From: JACVRW01 sp963751835 | GTDB taxonomy: Bacteria; Actinomycetota; Thermoleophilia; Solirubrobacterales; Thermoleophilaceae | Assembly: GCA_963751835.1 (NCBI GenBank) | Contig: CAVVWD010000014.1 | Coordinates: forward strand, 124,001 to 188,000 | Direction of reading: 5' to 3' | Length of the DNA stretch: 64,000 nt | Shown: positions 35,319 through 45,471 of the stretch, piece by piece | Layout: every line of letters begins with the position of its first letter | Position numbering within the stretch: position 1 is the stretch's first letter | Made by a program: the position numbers and the translations under genes | Notes under the pieces: model-generated | The model's database searches: none | What the model was told of the DNA's origin: nothing | Seen by the model: only the letters and a program-made list of their open reading frames with translations

Positions 35319-35931
35319 TCGTCGGGCCGCCGTGGGGGCTTTCGATCGACAGCGTGCCGCCCAGGGCGTCGAGGCGGTCCGCGAGACCGCGCAGGCCGGA
35401 ACCCGCGGTCGCGCTCGCGCCGCCGATGCCGTCGTCGGCGATTTGGGCGATGAGCGCGCCATCGTCGATCTCGATCGTGACGGTCGCGTGGGTCGCCTGC
35501 GCATGCTTGGCGACGTTGGTGAGCGCCTCGACGACCGTGAAGTAGATCGCCGTCTCGACGGCGCGCGCGACGCGCTCGCGCGTGATCCGTAGCTCTAACG
35601 GCAGCGGCGAGCGGCGGGCGAGGCCCTCCAGCGCGGCCGCGAGTCCACGCTCGCTCAGCACCGCCGGGTGGATCCCGTGCGCCAGATCGCGCAGCTCGGC
35701 CAGCCCGTGCTGCAGCTGCTCGACCGCTTCGGCCACGAACGGCTCCGCCGGGGTGCCGTGCGCCTGCACGGCGGCGCCCTTCAGCCAGAGAGACGCCAGG
35801 ACGAAACGCTGTTGGGCGCCGTCGTGCAGGTCGCGCTCGAGCCGCTTCCGGGCCTCGTCGGCCGCGATCACAATGCGCGCGCGCGAGGCCTCGACCTCGG
35901 CGTGTGATCCTGTCGGGGCGGTCGTCGGCAT
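35281..35931 (-). CDS. Soluble histidine kinase lacking a sensor domain (HisKA_3)
   Basis: 216 residues. Only the transmitter is present: the phospho-acceptor ERDLHDGAQQRFVLASLWL, then LRDLAHGIHPAVLSERGL, the N-box EALTNVAKHAQ, and the G-boxes DDGIGGA and GSGLRGLADRLDALGG. There are no hydrophobic helices and no PAS/GAF domain, so its signal must come from a partner. No response regulator gene adjoins it; the LuxR ATPase gene that follows has no receiver domain. Confidence 0.85.
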   Translation of the reverse strand: MPTTAPTGSHAEVEASRARIVIAADEARKRLERDLHDGAQQRFVLASLWLKGAAVQAHGTPAEPFVAEAVEQLQHGLAELRDLAHGIHPAVLSERGLAAALEGLARRSPLPLELRITRERVARAVETAIYFTVVEALTNVAKHAQATHATVTIEIDDGALIAQIADDGIGGASATAGSGLRGLADRLDALGGTLSIESPHGGPTIIRARAPLHRPG

Positions 35932-36027
35932 CCAGTCCGTGACCCTAGGCGCGCGTCTCGGTCCGCGCGTCGGGAGGCTCCCCGATTCTGGCTCCCTGAT
36001 TTCCCAGCGAGATGCGCTCGGGGAGGG

Positions 36028-38881
36028 TCAGGGGCCGGTCTGCGGGTGCGGCTCGGCGAGCGCCCGGGGCAGCCCCGTCCGGCCGGCCACGTCGAGCTTG
36101 CGGTAGACGTGCCCGAGGTGGGTCTCCACGGTCTTTCGCGTCACGAACAGGGCCTGGGCGATCTGGGGATTGCTGTGCCCCTGGGCGGCGAGCTCCGCCA
36201 CCCGGCGCTCCGAGGCGGTCAACTGCTGCAGTCCGGTGCTCTCCGGGTCGCTCGACCGGCCCCCCGCCGCCCGCAGCTCCGTGCGAGCGCGCTTGGCGAG
36301 CGCGCGTGCGCTGCAGCGCTCGGCCAGCTCGAGCCCCTCTTGGAGCGGGGGCCGTGCCTCGGCGCGCTGGTTAGCGCGCCGGAGGGCGGCTCCCAGATCG
36401 GTGAGGGCGCGCGCCTGCTCGAGCCGTGCCGGAGAGTCCCTGAGGACCTCCGCGGCCTCGCGGAGGCGGGCGGTCCCGGCAGGGCCGCCCTCGGCCAGCG
36501 CGCCGGCGCGCAGCGCGATGCCGATGCCCCTGGCCGTTCCCCAGCGCCTCGCTCGCTCGAGATCGTCTTCTGCCATCTGGTCGGCTCGCTCGTTGTTCTC
36601 CGACGAGGGCGAGCGCGAGCGAAGCGCCCGAGCGCCAGCGCGAGGCAAGCGGGTTGGCACTGCCCCAGCGCTCGTCGCGGCGGCCGAACTCGAGCAGGTC
36701 GTCGAGGCCCTCATCCGCTCTGCCCTGAGCTACCCGGAGCAGGCCACGTGCTTCGAGTAGATAGTTGCTGGCCCGGCTCGGCGGGATCTCGTCGCCCAGC
36801 CCGCTCTCGCGCAGCGCGCGCTCGGCGGCCGCGGGCTCGCCCTCCTCTACCAGCGCCTGGATCAGCAGGCCCAGCGCGAACCTGATTCCGAGCAAGCGGT
36901 GGGCTGTGAGCAGCTCGAGCGCGGTCCGCGCATCGGCCTCGGCCGTCCCGATATCCCCCCGCCGCAGGGAAACCCATCCTCGCCAGCAGGTCGCGTAGGC
37001 CAGCTCCGGGATCGACCCCTGGGCGCGCGTGTCGGCGAGCGCCTTGTCGAGGATGGCGTCGGCGTCGTCGAGCGCGTCGGCCGCGAGCAACCCGATGGTG
37101 AGGTCGTAGAGCAGCCCGGCCATGCCGAGCTGCAGGTCGCCCACCGAACGCCAGCCGGCGAGCGCGTCCTCGAGGTACGCCATCGCCTCGCTTGCCGAAT
37201 CGGCATGCCTGGCGCGCTCGCAGGCGAGGCTCGCGAGCACCAATCGCTCGCCGGGCGTGTCGCCCGCGAGGTCGCCGTGTCGCTCAAGGCGCCTCGCCAC
37301 CGGGGCCCGGGTCTCGAGGCTGGCGTGGTGTGCGTGGAACGCGAGCTCCGCCTCGAGCAGCAGGGCCTGTTCCCGATCGCGACGCTCGAGGACTTCGACC
37401 GCCGAGCCAATCGCCTTGACGGCGCGGTCGGCGTCTCCCGCCTGGGTCAGCGCGTGGGCGAGCTGCTTCACCGCCTGTGCGTTCAGCGCGGGTTCCTCGA
37501 TCAGCTCGACCGCTCCGGTGAGGTGGTCCACCGCCTCGCGCCTTCCCGCACGCAGCGCCGCGGAGCCGAGCTCGAAGAGGACCACGCCCCTCCGTTCGGA
37601 CGGCGGGGGTTCCGCCAGCGCACGGTCGAGCCAGGCGAAGGCGGCCGCGGGCGCTCCGCGCAGGAGCGCGTCCTTGGCCACGCGGCGCAGGAGCTCGACC
37701 CGCTCGGCGTCTCCGGCCGGCTCCGCCGCGGCGATCTGAGCGGCGATCCGTTCATCGGCCGCGCCGCTTGCGGCGAGGATGCCGACGGCGCGCGCGTGCG
37801 CCCTGGCGCGCTCGCCGGGACCGATGTCCGCGTGGACGGCCTCCCGAATGATCGGGTGGGCGAACTCGAGGTCCGCTGCCGGCCGCAGGATCGCGAGCGC
37901 GACCAAGAGGTCGGCTGCGTCGACCGCCTCCTCCTTGGCGAGCCCGGCCAGCTCGGCCGCCTCGGCCAGGCTCGCGCCATCCCCGAGCACCGCGACCGCG
38001 TGCACGAGGGCTGTCGCCGCCGCGGGCCGCCCGGACAGGCGCAAGAGCACCGCCCGCGCCACGGCCGCGGGACCGATGCCCCGCACTCGCTCCGCCTCCC
38101 CGGAGTCGGTCGAGAAGCCCTGCTCGCTTGCCTCGCGCAGGAGCGCCTCGAGGTAGAAGGGGTTCCCGCCCGTGGCCTCCCGGCAGGCCCCCGAGAACTC
38201 AGGCGCGACCTCGGCGCCCAGTCTCTGCTCGCAGAGCGTCGCCGTCGCCTCGGTGGTCAGAGGCTCGGGCCGCAGCACGGTGGTTTCCGGACCGGCTGCC
38301 AGCCGAGCCATGTCCGCCGTGTCCTTCTCCCCGCTGCGCATGGCGGCGAGGACGGCGAGCGGGAGGCCGTCCAGGCGCGGAGCCAGATAGTTGAGGAATC
38401 GCAGCGATTCCGTGTCGGACCACTGAAGGTCGTCGACCAGCAGGGCCACGGGCCCCTCGTCGGCGAGATTGTTGAGTAGCCAATAGAGGCCGTGCAGCAT
38501 GGCGAAGGAGCCATCGCCTGAGGGCATGGACTGGGGGCCGCCGGTGGGCGCAAAGAGCGGCTTTGAGAGAACCGCCGCGCCCTCGAACAGGCGCGCGCGG
38601 TCAGCCTCCGAAAGGCTCGCTACCGCCGGCTCGAGCAGCTGCCGGACGCACCCGTAGGCAAAATCGCGCTCCAGCTCGGTGGCTCGGGCTCGCAGGCACG
38701 TGAAGCCCGCCCCCGCGGCCGCCTCCGCGGCCGCCCTGAGCACGCTCGTCTTGCCGAGTCCGGCAGGAGCCTCGACTAGCACGAGCTGCCCGTGGCCCCG
38801 CCCGGCCTCGGTCAGTGCACCGTCGACCTCGACGAGCTCGCGCTCGCGTTCGAGAAGCGTCGCCGCAGTCGGGGTCGCCAA
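36028..38881 (-). CDS. Large ATP-binding LuxR-family regulator (one frameshift)
   Basis: About 950 residues if one base is dropped near 36600, where LALVGE continues as NERADQMAEDDLERARRW in the next frame. The N-terminal AAA module has Walker A EAPAGLGKTSVL and Walker B VALLVDDLQWSD; the long middle is built of TPR-like helical repeats; the C-terminal LuxR helix-turn-helix reads LTASERRVAELAAQGHSNPQ and RKTVETHLGHVYRKLDV. This is the LAL (MalT-like) architecture: an ATP-dependent activator responding to a small ligand or protein. Target unknown. Confidence 0.88.
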
Positions 38882-38942
38882 AGCAGGTCACAGTCTTCCG
38901 AACCGCCGACGCTCTCGCAGCCGCCTGCCACGATGTGGCTGG

Positions 38943-39401
38943 ATGGCATACACCACCTCGGAGGCAAGGCAGGAGCTGCTCGACACCGTCGCGGAGGCGG
39001 CAAATCAGCTCGGGTTCGCGAGCGCAGCCCTGGCCGAGGCCTACGAGCAGCTCGACGAATACAACGGCGACCGGCTGGAGGACGAGTGCTTCCGGCCGGT
39101 GCAGACGGCCTATGGCCGCGCCAAGCGCACCCACGCCGAGTTCGCACGCCGCTACGGGCTCGAGGCCGCCGTCTTCCCGCAGCCAGAGACGGGGATCCCG
39201 TCCCAGGGCGCGGCGGTTTTCGTCGAGCGTGCGGTCGAGGCGGCGGGCGCGGCCGACCACATACTCGCGGAGCTTCAGGACTCGATGCTGCCGGTAGAGG
39301 CCGGGGACGAGGAGTTGCGGGCCGGCCTCAAGGCGGTTCGCGAGCCCCTGGGCAGCCTGCCCGTGAAGGCCCGCGAGTTCCTTCGAGGGCTCGGCCGGTA
39401 G
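38943..39401 (+). CDS. Hypothetical helical protein
   Basis: 152 residues from ATG 38943 (MAYTTSEARQELLDTVAEAA). Predicted nearly all helix, acidic, without membrane segments or cysteines; no family recognised. Divergent from the LuxR ATPase gene across 61 bases, so they may share control. Length and coding bias fit a real gene. Confidence 0.6.
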   Translation: MAYTTSEARQELLDTVAEAANQLGFASAALAEAYEQLDEYNGDRLEDECFRPVQTAYGRAKRTHAEFARRYGLEAAVFPQPETGIPSQGAAVFVERAVEAAGAADHILAELQDSMLPVEAGDEELRAGLKAVREPLGSLPVKAREFLRGLGR

Positions 39402-39411
39402 ACCGCGTGCC

Positions 39412-39819
39412 TTACCCGCCGAGCGCCTTCGCCTTCAGGCGGTCGAACTCTTCCTGGTTGATGGCGCCGGACTCGAGCAGCCCGCGGGCCTTCTCGATCT
39501 CGGAGGCCGGGCCTCCGCCTCCCGAAGCGGCAGCCTCGCGCACGCGCTCGTCAAATGCCTGCTGGGCCTCCTGGACGTCCTGGGCTTGCCGTTCGGCCAT
39601 GCCGGTGTGATTGGCGATCAGGTACACGAGCACGCCGAGGTACGGGAGAACGATGATGAAGATGATCCAGAGCGCCTTCGCGAATCCGCCGGTGTCCCGG
39701 CGGCGGAAGATGTCCATGAAGCAAGTGATGGCGAGCCAGATCCACAGGATGAATGCCATGAAGATCAGGATCGACCACAACACATCCAAGAACGGATAGT
39801 CCGCAGCCAACCGGGTCAT
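39412..39819 (-). CDS. Membrane protein with PLDc_N and SHOCT domains
   Basis: 135 residues. Two helices (LWSILIFMAFILWIWLAITC; ALWIIFIIVLPYLGVLVYLI) enclose the RRRDTGGFAKAL loop of the phospholipase D N-terminal type. A coiled segment leads to a C-terminal SHOCT motif (IEKARGLLESGAINQEEFDR). SHOCT is a small oligomerisation motif. Common in actinobacteria, with no set function. Convergent with the gene at 38943. Confidence 0.85.
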   Translation of the reverse strand: MTRLAADYPFLDVLWSILIFMAFILWIWLAITCFMDIFRRRDTGGFAKALWIIFIIVLPYLGVLVYLIANHTGMAERQAQDVQEAQQAFDERVREAAASGGGGPASEIEKARGLLESGAINQEEFDRLKAKALGG

Positions 39820-39852
39820 CGTGTCCTTCCTTCGGTTCGGAGGGGGTGCAGC

Positions 39853-40266
39853 CTATTCGAGCGCGCGGACGGGCTGTCCGATCCCGAGCATGTTCCCTTC
39901 GCTATCGCGGAACCATGCACCGCGCTCGCCGGTCGCATCCTTGCTCGGATAGTTACCGGAGATTTCCGCGATGCCGTCAACCGTCCTCAGGCCTGGCAGG
40001 TCGATTTCCTCGAAGACGACGCCCCGGTCCTTCAGTGCGGTGACGGTCGCTTCGATGTCGTCGACCTCCCACGCCATTTGAGTGAACGTGCCGGGCGACG
40101 CTCCGGTTGACTCAAACAGGGTGAACTCGCCACGGGCGCAGCGGTAAAGCAGGCCACCGGGCCGCTCGTCGTCGGGCTCGAGGCCCAGCTTGTCCGCGTA
40201 GAACTTCCTCGCTCGATTCAGGTCCCGCGCGGGGAGCCTTGTCGCTACGCCACCGCTCTTCAGCAC
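39853..40266 (-). CDS. VOC (glyoxalase/bleomycin resistance) family protein
   Basis: 137 residues. Two beta-alpha-beta-beta-beta modules: RLPARDLNRARKFYADKLG in the first and AWEVDDIEATVTALKDRG with AWFRDSEGNMLGIGQ in the second. Possible metal ligands include Glu in FTLFESTG and Glu in the last strand region. Substrate unknown. It lies 33 bases from the SHOCT gene on the same strand. Confidence 0.85.
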   Translation of the reverse strand: MLKSGGVATRLPARDLNRARKFYADKLGLEPDDERPGGLLYRCARGEFTLFESTGASPGTFTQMAWEVDDIEATVTALKDRGVVFEEIDLPGLRTVDGIAEISGNYPSKDATGERGAWFRDSEGNMLGIGQPVRALE

Positions 40267-40326
40267 GATGCCTCCTTGTTCTGCCAGTTAGACCGGCCGG
40301 CGAAGCGAGACTCATCGAGATCAGCC

Positions 40327-40503
40327 GTCGACCAGGCCCGCGCCGGCGTCGTCGCGAAGGCCGCCCACGGCAACATCCGGCTCGGCGAGGTCGTGAGCGG
40401 CTCGGTGGTTCTCGATCCTGGCGGTGGCCCGGTCCGTGGGCCTGGCGCTGGCCGGCTACCTGTGGGCGCGCGCGGCGTTCAACCGCGAGCCGACGATCTA
40501 GAG
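40327..40503 (+). pseudogene. Possible DUF4097-like remnant and adjacent tail
   Basis: In one frame the sequence reads ARAGVVAKAAHGNIRLGEVV, like the repeat of DUF4097 adhesin-type proteins; after a frame change it reads ARSVGLALAGYLWARAAFNR and ends at a TAG near 40501. There is no start codon or full domain. Weak evidence; the rest of the 40267-40509 gap shows nothing else. Confidence 0.3.
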
Positions 40504-40509
40504 CAGAGG

Positions 40510-40544
40510 CGGCCGGGCGCTACCGCGTGGGTGGCGCCCGGCCG
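40510..40544. terminator. 11-bp hairpin terminator
   Basis: CGGCCGGGCGC pairs with GCGCCCGGCCG over a 13-base loop that can pair further (ACC/GGT). It lies just beyond the stop of the minus-strand LVIVD gene. Confidence 0.65.
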
Positions 40545-40564
40545 ACCGCAGACTCAGCCAGGGG

Positions 40565-42092
40565 TCAGTCGTCGTCGTCCGTCGCTCTTCGTTGCAGTGC
40601 CTGGGCGCCCTGCCCACCGGCTCGAAGCACAGCGCGTCACCCTGGTTCGAGTTGCCCTCGAGGAACCTGATGTTCTTGACCTCGCGCTCGAACTTGCCCT
40701 TGTACTTGAGGACGTACAGGCCGTTGCGCAGGTCGATGACGTAGATCAGCCCGTCCTTGATGATCGGGTAGCTCCACATCACGACCTTCTCGTTGCGGCC
40801 CGTGTCCGGGTCCGACGAGAGCCGCGGATCCTCGAGCATCACCTCGGTCCAGCGGGTCGGGGAAGAACTCCGCCAGCTGGTACGGGTTGCTCGGGTCGTC
40901 GACCGAGATCGCCTGGAAGCCACCGGAGTGCCAGGTGGTGAACACGATGTTCGGCGTGTGCGTCGGGTTGTGCGCGGAGTACGACGTCCGCGGCGGGTTC
41001 CACGCGGCGCACGTGGACGGGTCGTTCTCCGGCAGCCGGAACTCCGCCTCGACCGTCGGGACCGTCGGGTCGGAGATGTCGACCATCCGCGCCCATCCCC
41101 ACGGGCAGCCGTGGCCGGCCCCGGTGGCCGTCCCGTACACCTCGTCGGACACGTAGGCCCAGTCGGTGTTCCACAGCTTGAGCGCGCTGTGCGCTCCCGG
41201 GCCGGCCCACACCGGCCGGGCCTCGTTGAGCGTGATCGGGCGCGGCTGCGCCATCGGCCGGCCGAATGCGAAGTCGGACGTGTCGACGATCGCGAACCCG
41301 CCGGTCAGCAGCGCGAAGTAGGCACGCGTGCCGTCGTTGCTGACCGACAGCGAGTGGAGGCCGCCGGTCGGCTTCACCACGGGGGACCCGGTCGGCGGGA
41401 TGCGCGTATAGCCGTGCAGCCCGCTGAAGAGCGTCTCCGGCTGCTCCCCCCTGAGCACCGGCGAGATGTCCCAGACCGCGAACGGGCAGCTGGGCGTGGG
41501 GTGCTCCCCGCAGGTCGAGCCGGCGTTGCCGCCGAACATCAGGGCCCGCCTGCGGTTCTTCGGGTCCTCCCACAGGAAGAACTCGTGGGTGTGTTCCTCC
41601 ATCTGGGTGATCAGCCGCGGACGCCGCGCGTTCCGCCCCGGAGATGTCGTAGAAGCGGACGTTCCTGGCCTCCTCGACGGTCTCGCTGCAGTGATGCAAG
41701 GTGGGACCAGCGCCGCAGTTGGTGTTGAGGACGATCAGGATGTCCTGCGACCGCCATACGCGCAGCTCCCGCGACGACTCGCCCGGCCTGGCGTCGATCG
41801 GCGTCTCGGTCAGCAGCTCCGGACGCTCGGCCGCGAGATGTCGACGACCATGATGCCGCCTTGGGGTATGGCCCACATGGCTCCCGTCGGTCCGGCTTCC
41901 GATGTACGCATAGTCGCCGTGAATCGCAGCGGCGGAGTTCATTCCGCGATCCATGAGCGGTTCATGGCCGACCTGGGTGATCGAGGTGCGCTTCGACCGT
42001 TTGGATTTCGACTCGGCGGTCGCCGCGGCGGGTAAGACAAGCGCCACCGCCACTACGGTCGCGAGCGCCTTGCACCAGGCTGACTTCGACAT
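40565..42092 (-). CDS. Secreted LVIVD-repeat beta-propeller protein (frameshifted)
   Basis: The start at 42092 has GGAGGG upstream and a signal peptide (KALATVVAVALVLPAAATA). Repeats of the LVIVD/choice-of-anchor type are visible: AAIHGDYAYIGSRTDGSHVG, FAVWDISPVLRG, GGLHSLSVSNDGTRAYFALL, GGFAIVDTSDF, NIVFTTWHSGGFQAISVDD and KDGLIYVIDLRNGLYVLKY. At least four frame changes (near 42020, 41850, 41620 and 40860, and another near the end). The stop at 40565 assumes a last change after VGRA. Intact it would be about 508 residues. A surface or periplasmic propeller of unknown ligand. Confidence 0.75.
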
Positions 42093-42287
42093 GTGGCCCT
42101 CCAGACTGTGATGACCCGAGAGCGCAAGCCGATTTCCCCCCCAAATGGGAGCCGGCCGTCCTCCTAGTCAGAGCGCTCTCCTCCGCCAGGGGTCATGCCC
42201 GGGACCGAGTGATCTCAATCCCGGTTCCCGCGCCAGACGTGACGCGTCTCACACCGCCCAACCTGGGTGAGACCTAGGCTCGAAGCG

Positions 42288-42392
42288 ATGACTCGCCAAG
42301 AGCGCCTGATCTCCACCACATACGTCGTGATGGCCGCGCTCGTCGCGGCATTCCTGGCGACTACCGTCGCCGTCTGGTCGCTGGGAGTCTGA
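42288..42392 (+). CDS. 34-residue single-helix membrane protein
   Basis: MTRQERLISTTYVVMAAL, followed by a hydrophobic stretch ending VAVWSLGV and TGA at 42390. A single membrane helix with a basic N-terminal end. The ribosome site is weak (CGAAGCG). It stands alone between two minus-strand genes, and the region before it (42093-42287) shows no other gene. Confidence 0.4.
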   Translation: MTRQERLISTTYVVMAALVAAFLATTVAVWSLGV

Positions 42393-42400
42393 CCTCCGGG

Positions 42401-43741
42401 TCAGCCCGCGGGGAGCGCCGACCGCAGCGCTCTCAGCTCCGCGTCGATCCCGTCGGCCACGAGATCCAGCCGTTCCACCACGTCGGCGTCGGCGCATAGT
42501 CCGAACGACAGCCGACCGGCGGCCGATATCACCGCGACACGTAGTGCGTGGCGTTCGGCGATCTCGGCAACGGAATGCATGGCGAGCAACGGCGAGCCCA
42601 GCACGGTGGGGTCGCCCTGTGGACCGCGGACGTTGGAAACGTTGAGCGCGAACACCCGCGGACTCATGGCCCAGTGCTCGGCCAGGCGTTCCAGCGACCG
42701 CGACCGGCGGCCGAGATCGTTGAACAGGGCGTCGAGCGCATCGGCGTCGTGGGCGGCCTTGCGCTCGCGCGTCTCGGCGGCGATCGCGATCAATCGGACG
42801 AGCGGCTCGGGCTCGTCCAGCGGCAGGTGCACGACCATGAACGAATCGCGATTTGCCAGATTCGGCTCGTCGGAGCGGTGCAGGCTCACGGGCACCTTCA
42901 CCCGCAGCTGGTGCGCCTCGACGCCGATGTTGGTGAGCCAGCGCCGGAGGCCGCCGGCCACCGCCGCGAGCACAACGTCGTTGACGGTTGCGCGTCCCGG
43001 CACGGCGTGGGCGAGCTGCTTGAGCTCGTGGAGGGCAAACGTGGACCACGCCACCGCCCGGCGTGGGCCGGCGCGGCGGGCGAGCGGGGAAGGACCACCC
43101 TCCGGGGCGAGCTCGCGGCGGATCACGGCAAGGCGCTCCTGCCGGTCGGCCGCGCCGGACGTCCTCCCCGAGGCGCGCTCCGCGCCGGACGCGCGGCTCA
43201 TACGCCAGCGGACCGCGTCCGCGAACAGCGCGGCGCGCCCGGGCACCACCCCGGGTACCTCCCCTTCGTCGGCGACCGGCACGTCCTGATCGAGCAGCAG
43301 CGCTCGCACGATCCTCATCGCGGTCGCCCCGTCCGCCATGCAGTGGTGCAGCCGAAGCACGCCGGCGGTGCGTCGGTCCCCGAGCGCCAACACGTCGAGG
43401 GACCACAGGGGGTGCTCGCGATCGAGGCGCGCCTCCATGAGTCCAGCGACCGCGCACTCGAGCGCCGCCTGGTCGCCTACGCGACCGCCGTCGCGCACGT
43501 GCCGCTCGATCGCGAAGCCGGGGTCCGGCACCCAGGCCGGCGGCGCGATCCGAAACCGCGCTTCGACGAGCCGGTCACGCAGCCGCGGCACGGCAGCCAG
43601 GCGCGGCTCGATGCGGGCCCGGAAGGCTTCCGCGTCGTGCTCGCCGTCCACCACGAGGACCTTGCAGAGGTGCCCGACAACCGCGCCCCGCTCCCGCGCG
43701 AGAATGCGCGCGTCTTCAGTGCTGAGCCGCTCGACGGGCAC
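42401..43741 (-). CDS. Wax ester synthase/diacylglycerol acyltransferase (WS/DGAT)
   Basis: 446 residues from GTG 43741. The catalytic HHxxxDG motif is present (VLRLHHCMADGATAMRI), as are the second-domain motifs TVNDVVLAAVAGGLRRWL and FALNVSNVRGP. It joins acyl-CoA to long-chain alcohols or diacylglycerol, making storage lipids at the membrane. A separate WS/DGAT tail at 13843-14010 shows the genome once had another copy nearby. Confidence 0.92.
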   Translation of the reverse strand: MPVERLSTEDARILARERGAVVGHLCKVLVVDGEHDAEAFRARIEPRLAAVPRLRDRLVEARFRIAPPAWVPDPGFAIERHVRDGGRVGDQAALECAVAGLMEARLDREHPLWSLDVLALGDRRTAGVLRLHHCMADGATAMRIVRALLLDQDVPVADEGEVPGVVPGRAALFADAVRWRMSRASGAERASGRTSGAADRQERLAVIRRELAPEGGPSPLARRAGPRRAVAWSTFALHELKQLAHAVPGRATVNDVVLAAVAGGLRRWLTNIGVEAHQLRVKVPVSLHRSDEPNLANRDSFMVVHLPLDEPEPLVRLIAIAAETRERKAAHDADALDALFNDLGRRSRSLERLAEHWAMSPRVFALNVSNVRGPQGDPTVLGSPLLAMHSVAEIAERHALRVAVISAAGRLSFGLCADADVVERLDLVADGIDAELRALRSALPAG

Positions 43742-43876
43742 GGCGCCTGAGTATCGCGCTATCGCGGGCAGGCGTCTCCCGAAGTTCTGTTCGGCGAATT
43801 AGGGTGCCGCCCGCACGCGCGCGAGCTACGCCCAGGCGTTTCTCGGCGACCTCGTCTGGGATCCTGGTGGCAGCTG

Positions 43877-44335
43877 ATGACCGAGGCCGAGCTACGCGAG
43901 CTGCTCGCCGAGTACCTGACGCTGATCGGGAGTCACCCGAGCGCCGAGGAGTTCATGGCCGCCGTGCTCACCGACGACTTCGAGACGGGGTTCGAGGGCG
44001 GCTACAGCTGGACGGGCCTCGACGGGTTGCGAGACTTCCTCTCCCAGCGCGAGGGGTTCTTCGACGAGAAGCACACGATCAAGGATGTGCTCGCGATGGA
44101 GGAGCCCTCCGACGGCGAGGTGCGGGCGCATACCAGGCTCGAGTTCTTCCTGCGCCGCTGGGAGGCGCCCTCGCCCACCAGCGAAGAGTTCACCGGCTCT
44201 TGCTTCCACTACTGGCGCCTGCGGCGCGAGCCCGATCGCTGGCGGGTCGCCGCGCAGATCGTCGAGCGCTTCGAGGACCTGAACGACAACGCCAAGCACC
44301 TGTTCGCGACGCCCGACGAGGGTCTCAACCGCTGA
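43877..44335 (+). CDS. SnoaL/NTF2-like protein
   Basis: 152 residues (MTEAELRELLAEYLTLIG). One helix-rich start, then strands TDDFETGFEGGYSWTGLDGL, EVRAHTRLEFFLRRW, and FHYWRLRREPDRWRVAAQIV: the cone-shaped NTF2-like fold. No catalytic residues can be named. Many act as small-molecule isomerases or binding proteins. A terminator begins directly at its stop. Confidence 0.75.
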   Translation: MTEAELRELLAEYLTLIGSHPSAEEFMAAVLTDDFETGFEGGYSWTGLDGLRDFLSQREGFFDEKHTIKDVLAMEEPSDGEVRAHTRLEFFLRRWEAPSPTSEEFTGSCFHYWRLRREPDRWRVAAQIVERFEDLNDNAKHLFATPDEGLNR

Positions 44336-44361
44336 GGAGGCCCCGCCAGGGCGGGGCCTCC
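44336..44361. terminator. 11-bp hairpin terminator between convergent genes
   Basis: GGAGGCCCCGC pairs with GCGGGGCCTCC around CAGG, starting at the base after the stop of the SnoaL-like gene and 25 bases before the stop of the opposing sugar-binding protein gene. Confidence 0.75.
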
Positions 44362-44386
44362 CCAAACGAATCGACGAGCGCTGCGC

Positions 44387-45442
44387 TCAGTTGAACGCGT
44401 ACTCCTCGTAGTCGGCCACGTTGTCCTTCGTGACCGTCGCCGCCGGCACGATCACCTGGCGCGGCACCTCGGGCGGCACGAGCTCCGAGAAGCCCTCGCC
44501 GAGGGCGACCAGCCGGGCCATGTTCACCGCCGACGCGGCCATCGCCGGGTTGTAGAGGAAGGTGGCGCGGTACAGCCCGCCCTCCTTGATCTGCGCCATC
44601 GCGTCCTGCGAGCCGCCGACGCCCGTCAGGAACATCTCGTCCTCACGGCCGGCGTTGCGGATGGCCTGGACGACGCCCTGGGCCATGTCGTCGTCGTGCG
44701 TGTACACGGCGTCGATCTGGTCCTGCGCCTGGAGGATGTTCTCCATCACCTTCAGGCCGGTGTCGGGGTTGAAGTCACCGGGCTGCTTGGCCACGATCTC
44801 GACCCCGCCGTCGGGGCAGACCTTCTTCAGCTGGTCGGTGAAGCCCTTGGTGCGCTCCTCGGTCACCGAGATGCCGGCGAGACCCTGGATCTCCACGACC
44901 TTGCCCTTGCAGTTGAGCTCTTCGCTGATGTAATCCGCCGCGCTGACCCCGATCTGGTAGTTGTCGCCGAGGATCGTGGCGGTGGCCGCGTCGGGCGCCG
45001 AGAACAGGCGATCGACGTTGATCACGGGGATGCCCGCTTTCTCCGCCTTCTGGGCGACCGGCGTGAGCGCCTCGCCGTCCTGGGGCAGCACGACGAGCGC
45101 GTCGGGCTTGTCCGAGATCACCTGCTCGATCTGCTGTGCCTGCGAGTCCGAGTCGGCCGCCTCGAGCAGACGGAAATCGACGTCGTCGAACTGCTCCGCC
45201 GCCTCCTCGGCGTTCTTCGAGATTGCCCCGAGCCAACCGTGGTCCGTGGGCGGCACGCTCGCGACGATCGTGACGGGTCCACCGTCGCCGCTGGAAGCGG
45301 CGTTGCCGCTCTCCTCCTGCGACGCGGTGTCGGCAGCGTTGTTGCCACCACCGCCCTCGTCGTCGTCATCACTGCATGCGGCGGCGCCGAAAGCCAGCAG
45401 GGCGGCTGCCGCCATCGCAATCATCAGTCGCCGTAGCGACAT
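44387..45442 (-). CDS. Sugar ABC transporter substrate-binding lipoprotein (RbsB-like)
   Basis: 351 residues from ATG 45442, with AAAGGAGGAGG upstream. Lipoprotein signal LLAFGAAAC, an acidic Gly/Asn linker, then a type I periplasmic-binding fold: VTIVASVPPTDHGWLGAISK, DSQAQQIEQVISDKPDALVV, GIPVINVDRLF, QDQIDAVYTHDDDMAQGVVQ. It captures a sugar or polyol outside the membrane. Last gene of the operon oxidoreductase-ATPase-permease-binding protein, all minus strand. Confidence 0.92.
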   Translation of the reverse strand: MSLRRLMIAMAAAALLAFGAAACSDDDDEGGGGNNAADTASQEESGNAASSGDGGPVTIVASVPPTDHGWLGAISKNAEEAAEQFDDVDFRLLEAADSDSQAQQIEQVISDKPDALVVLPQDGEALTPVAQKAEKAGIPVINVDRLFSAPDAATATILGDNYQIGVSAADYISEELNCKGKVVEIQGLAGISVTEERTKGFTDQLKKVCPDGGVEIVAKQPGDFNPDTGLKVMENILQAQDQIDAVYTHDDDMAQGVVQAIRNAGREDEMFLTGVGGSQDAMAQIKEGGLYRATFLYNPAMAASAVNMARLVALGEGFSELVPPEVPRQVIVPAATVTKDNVADYEEYAFN

Positions 45443-45471
45443 GGGTCCTCCTCCTTTGGATGTTGGACTAC

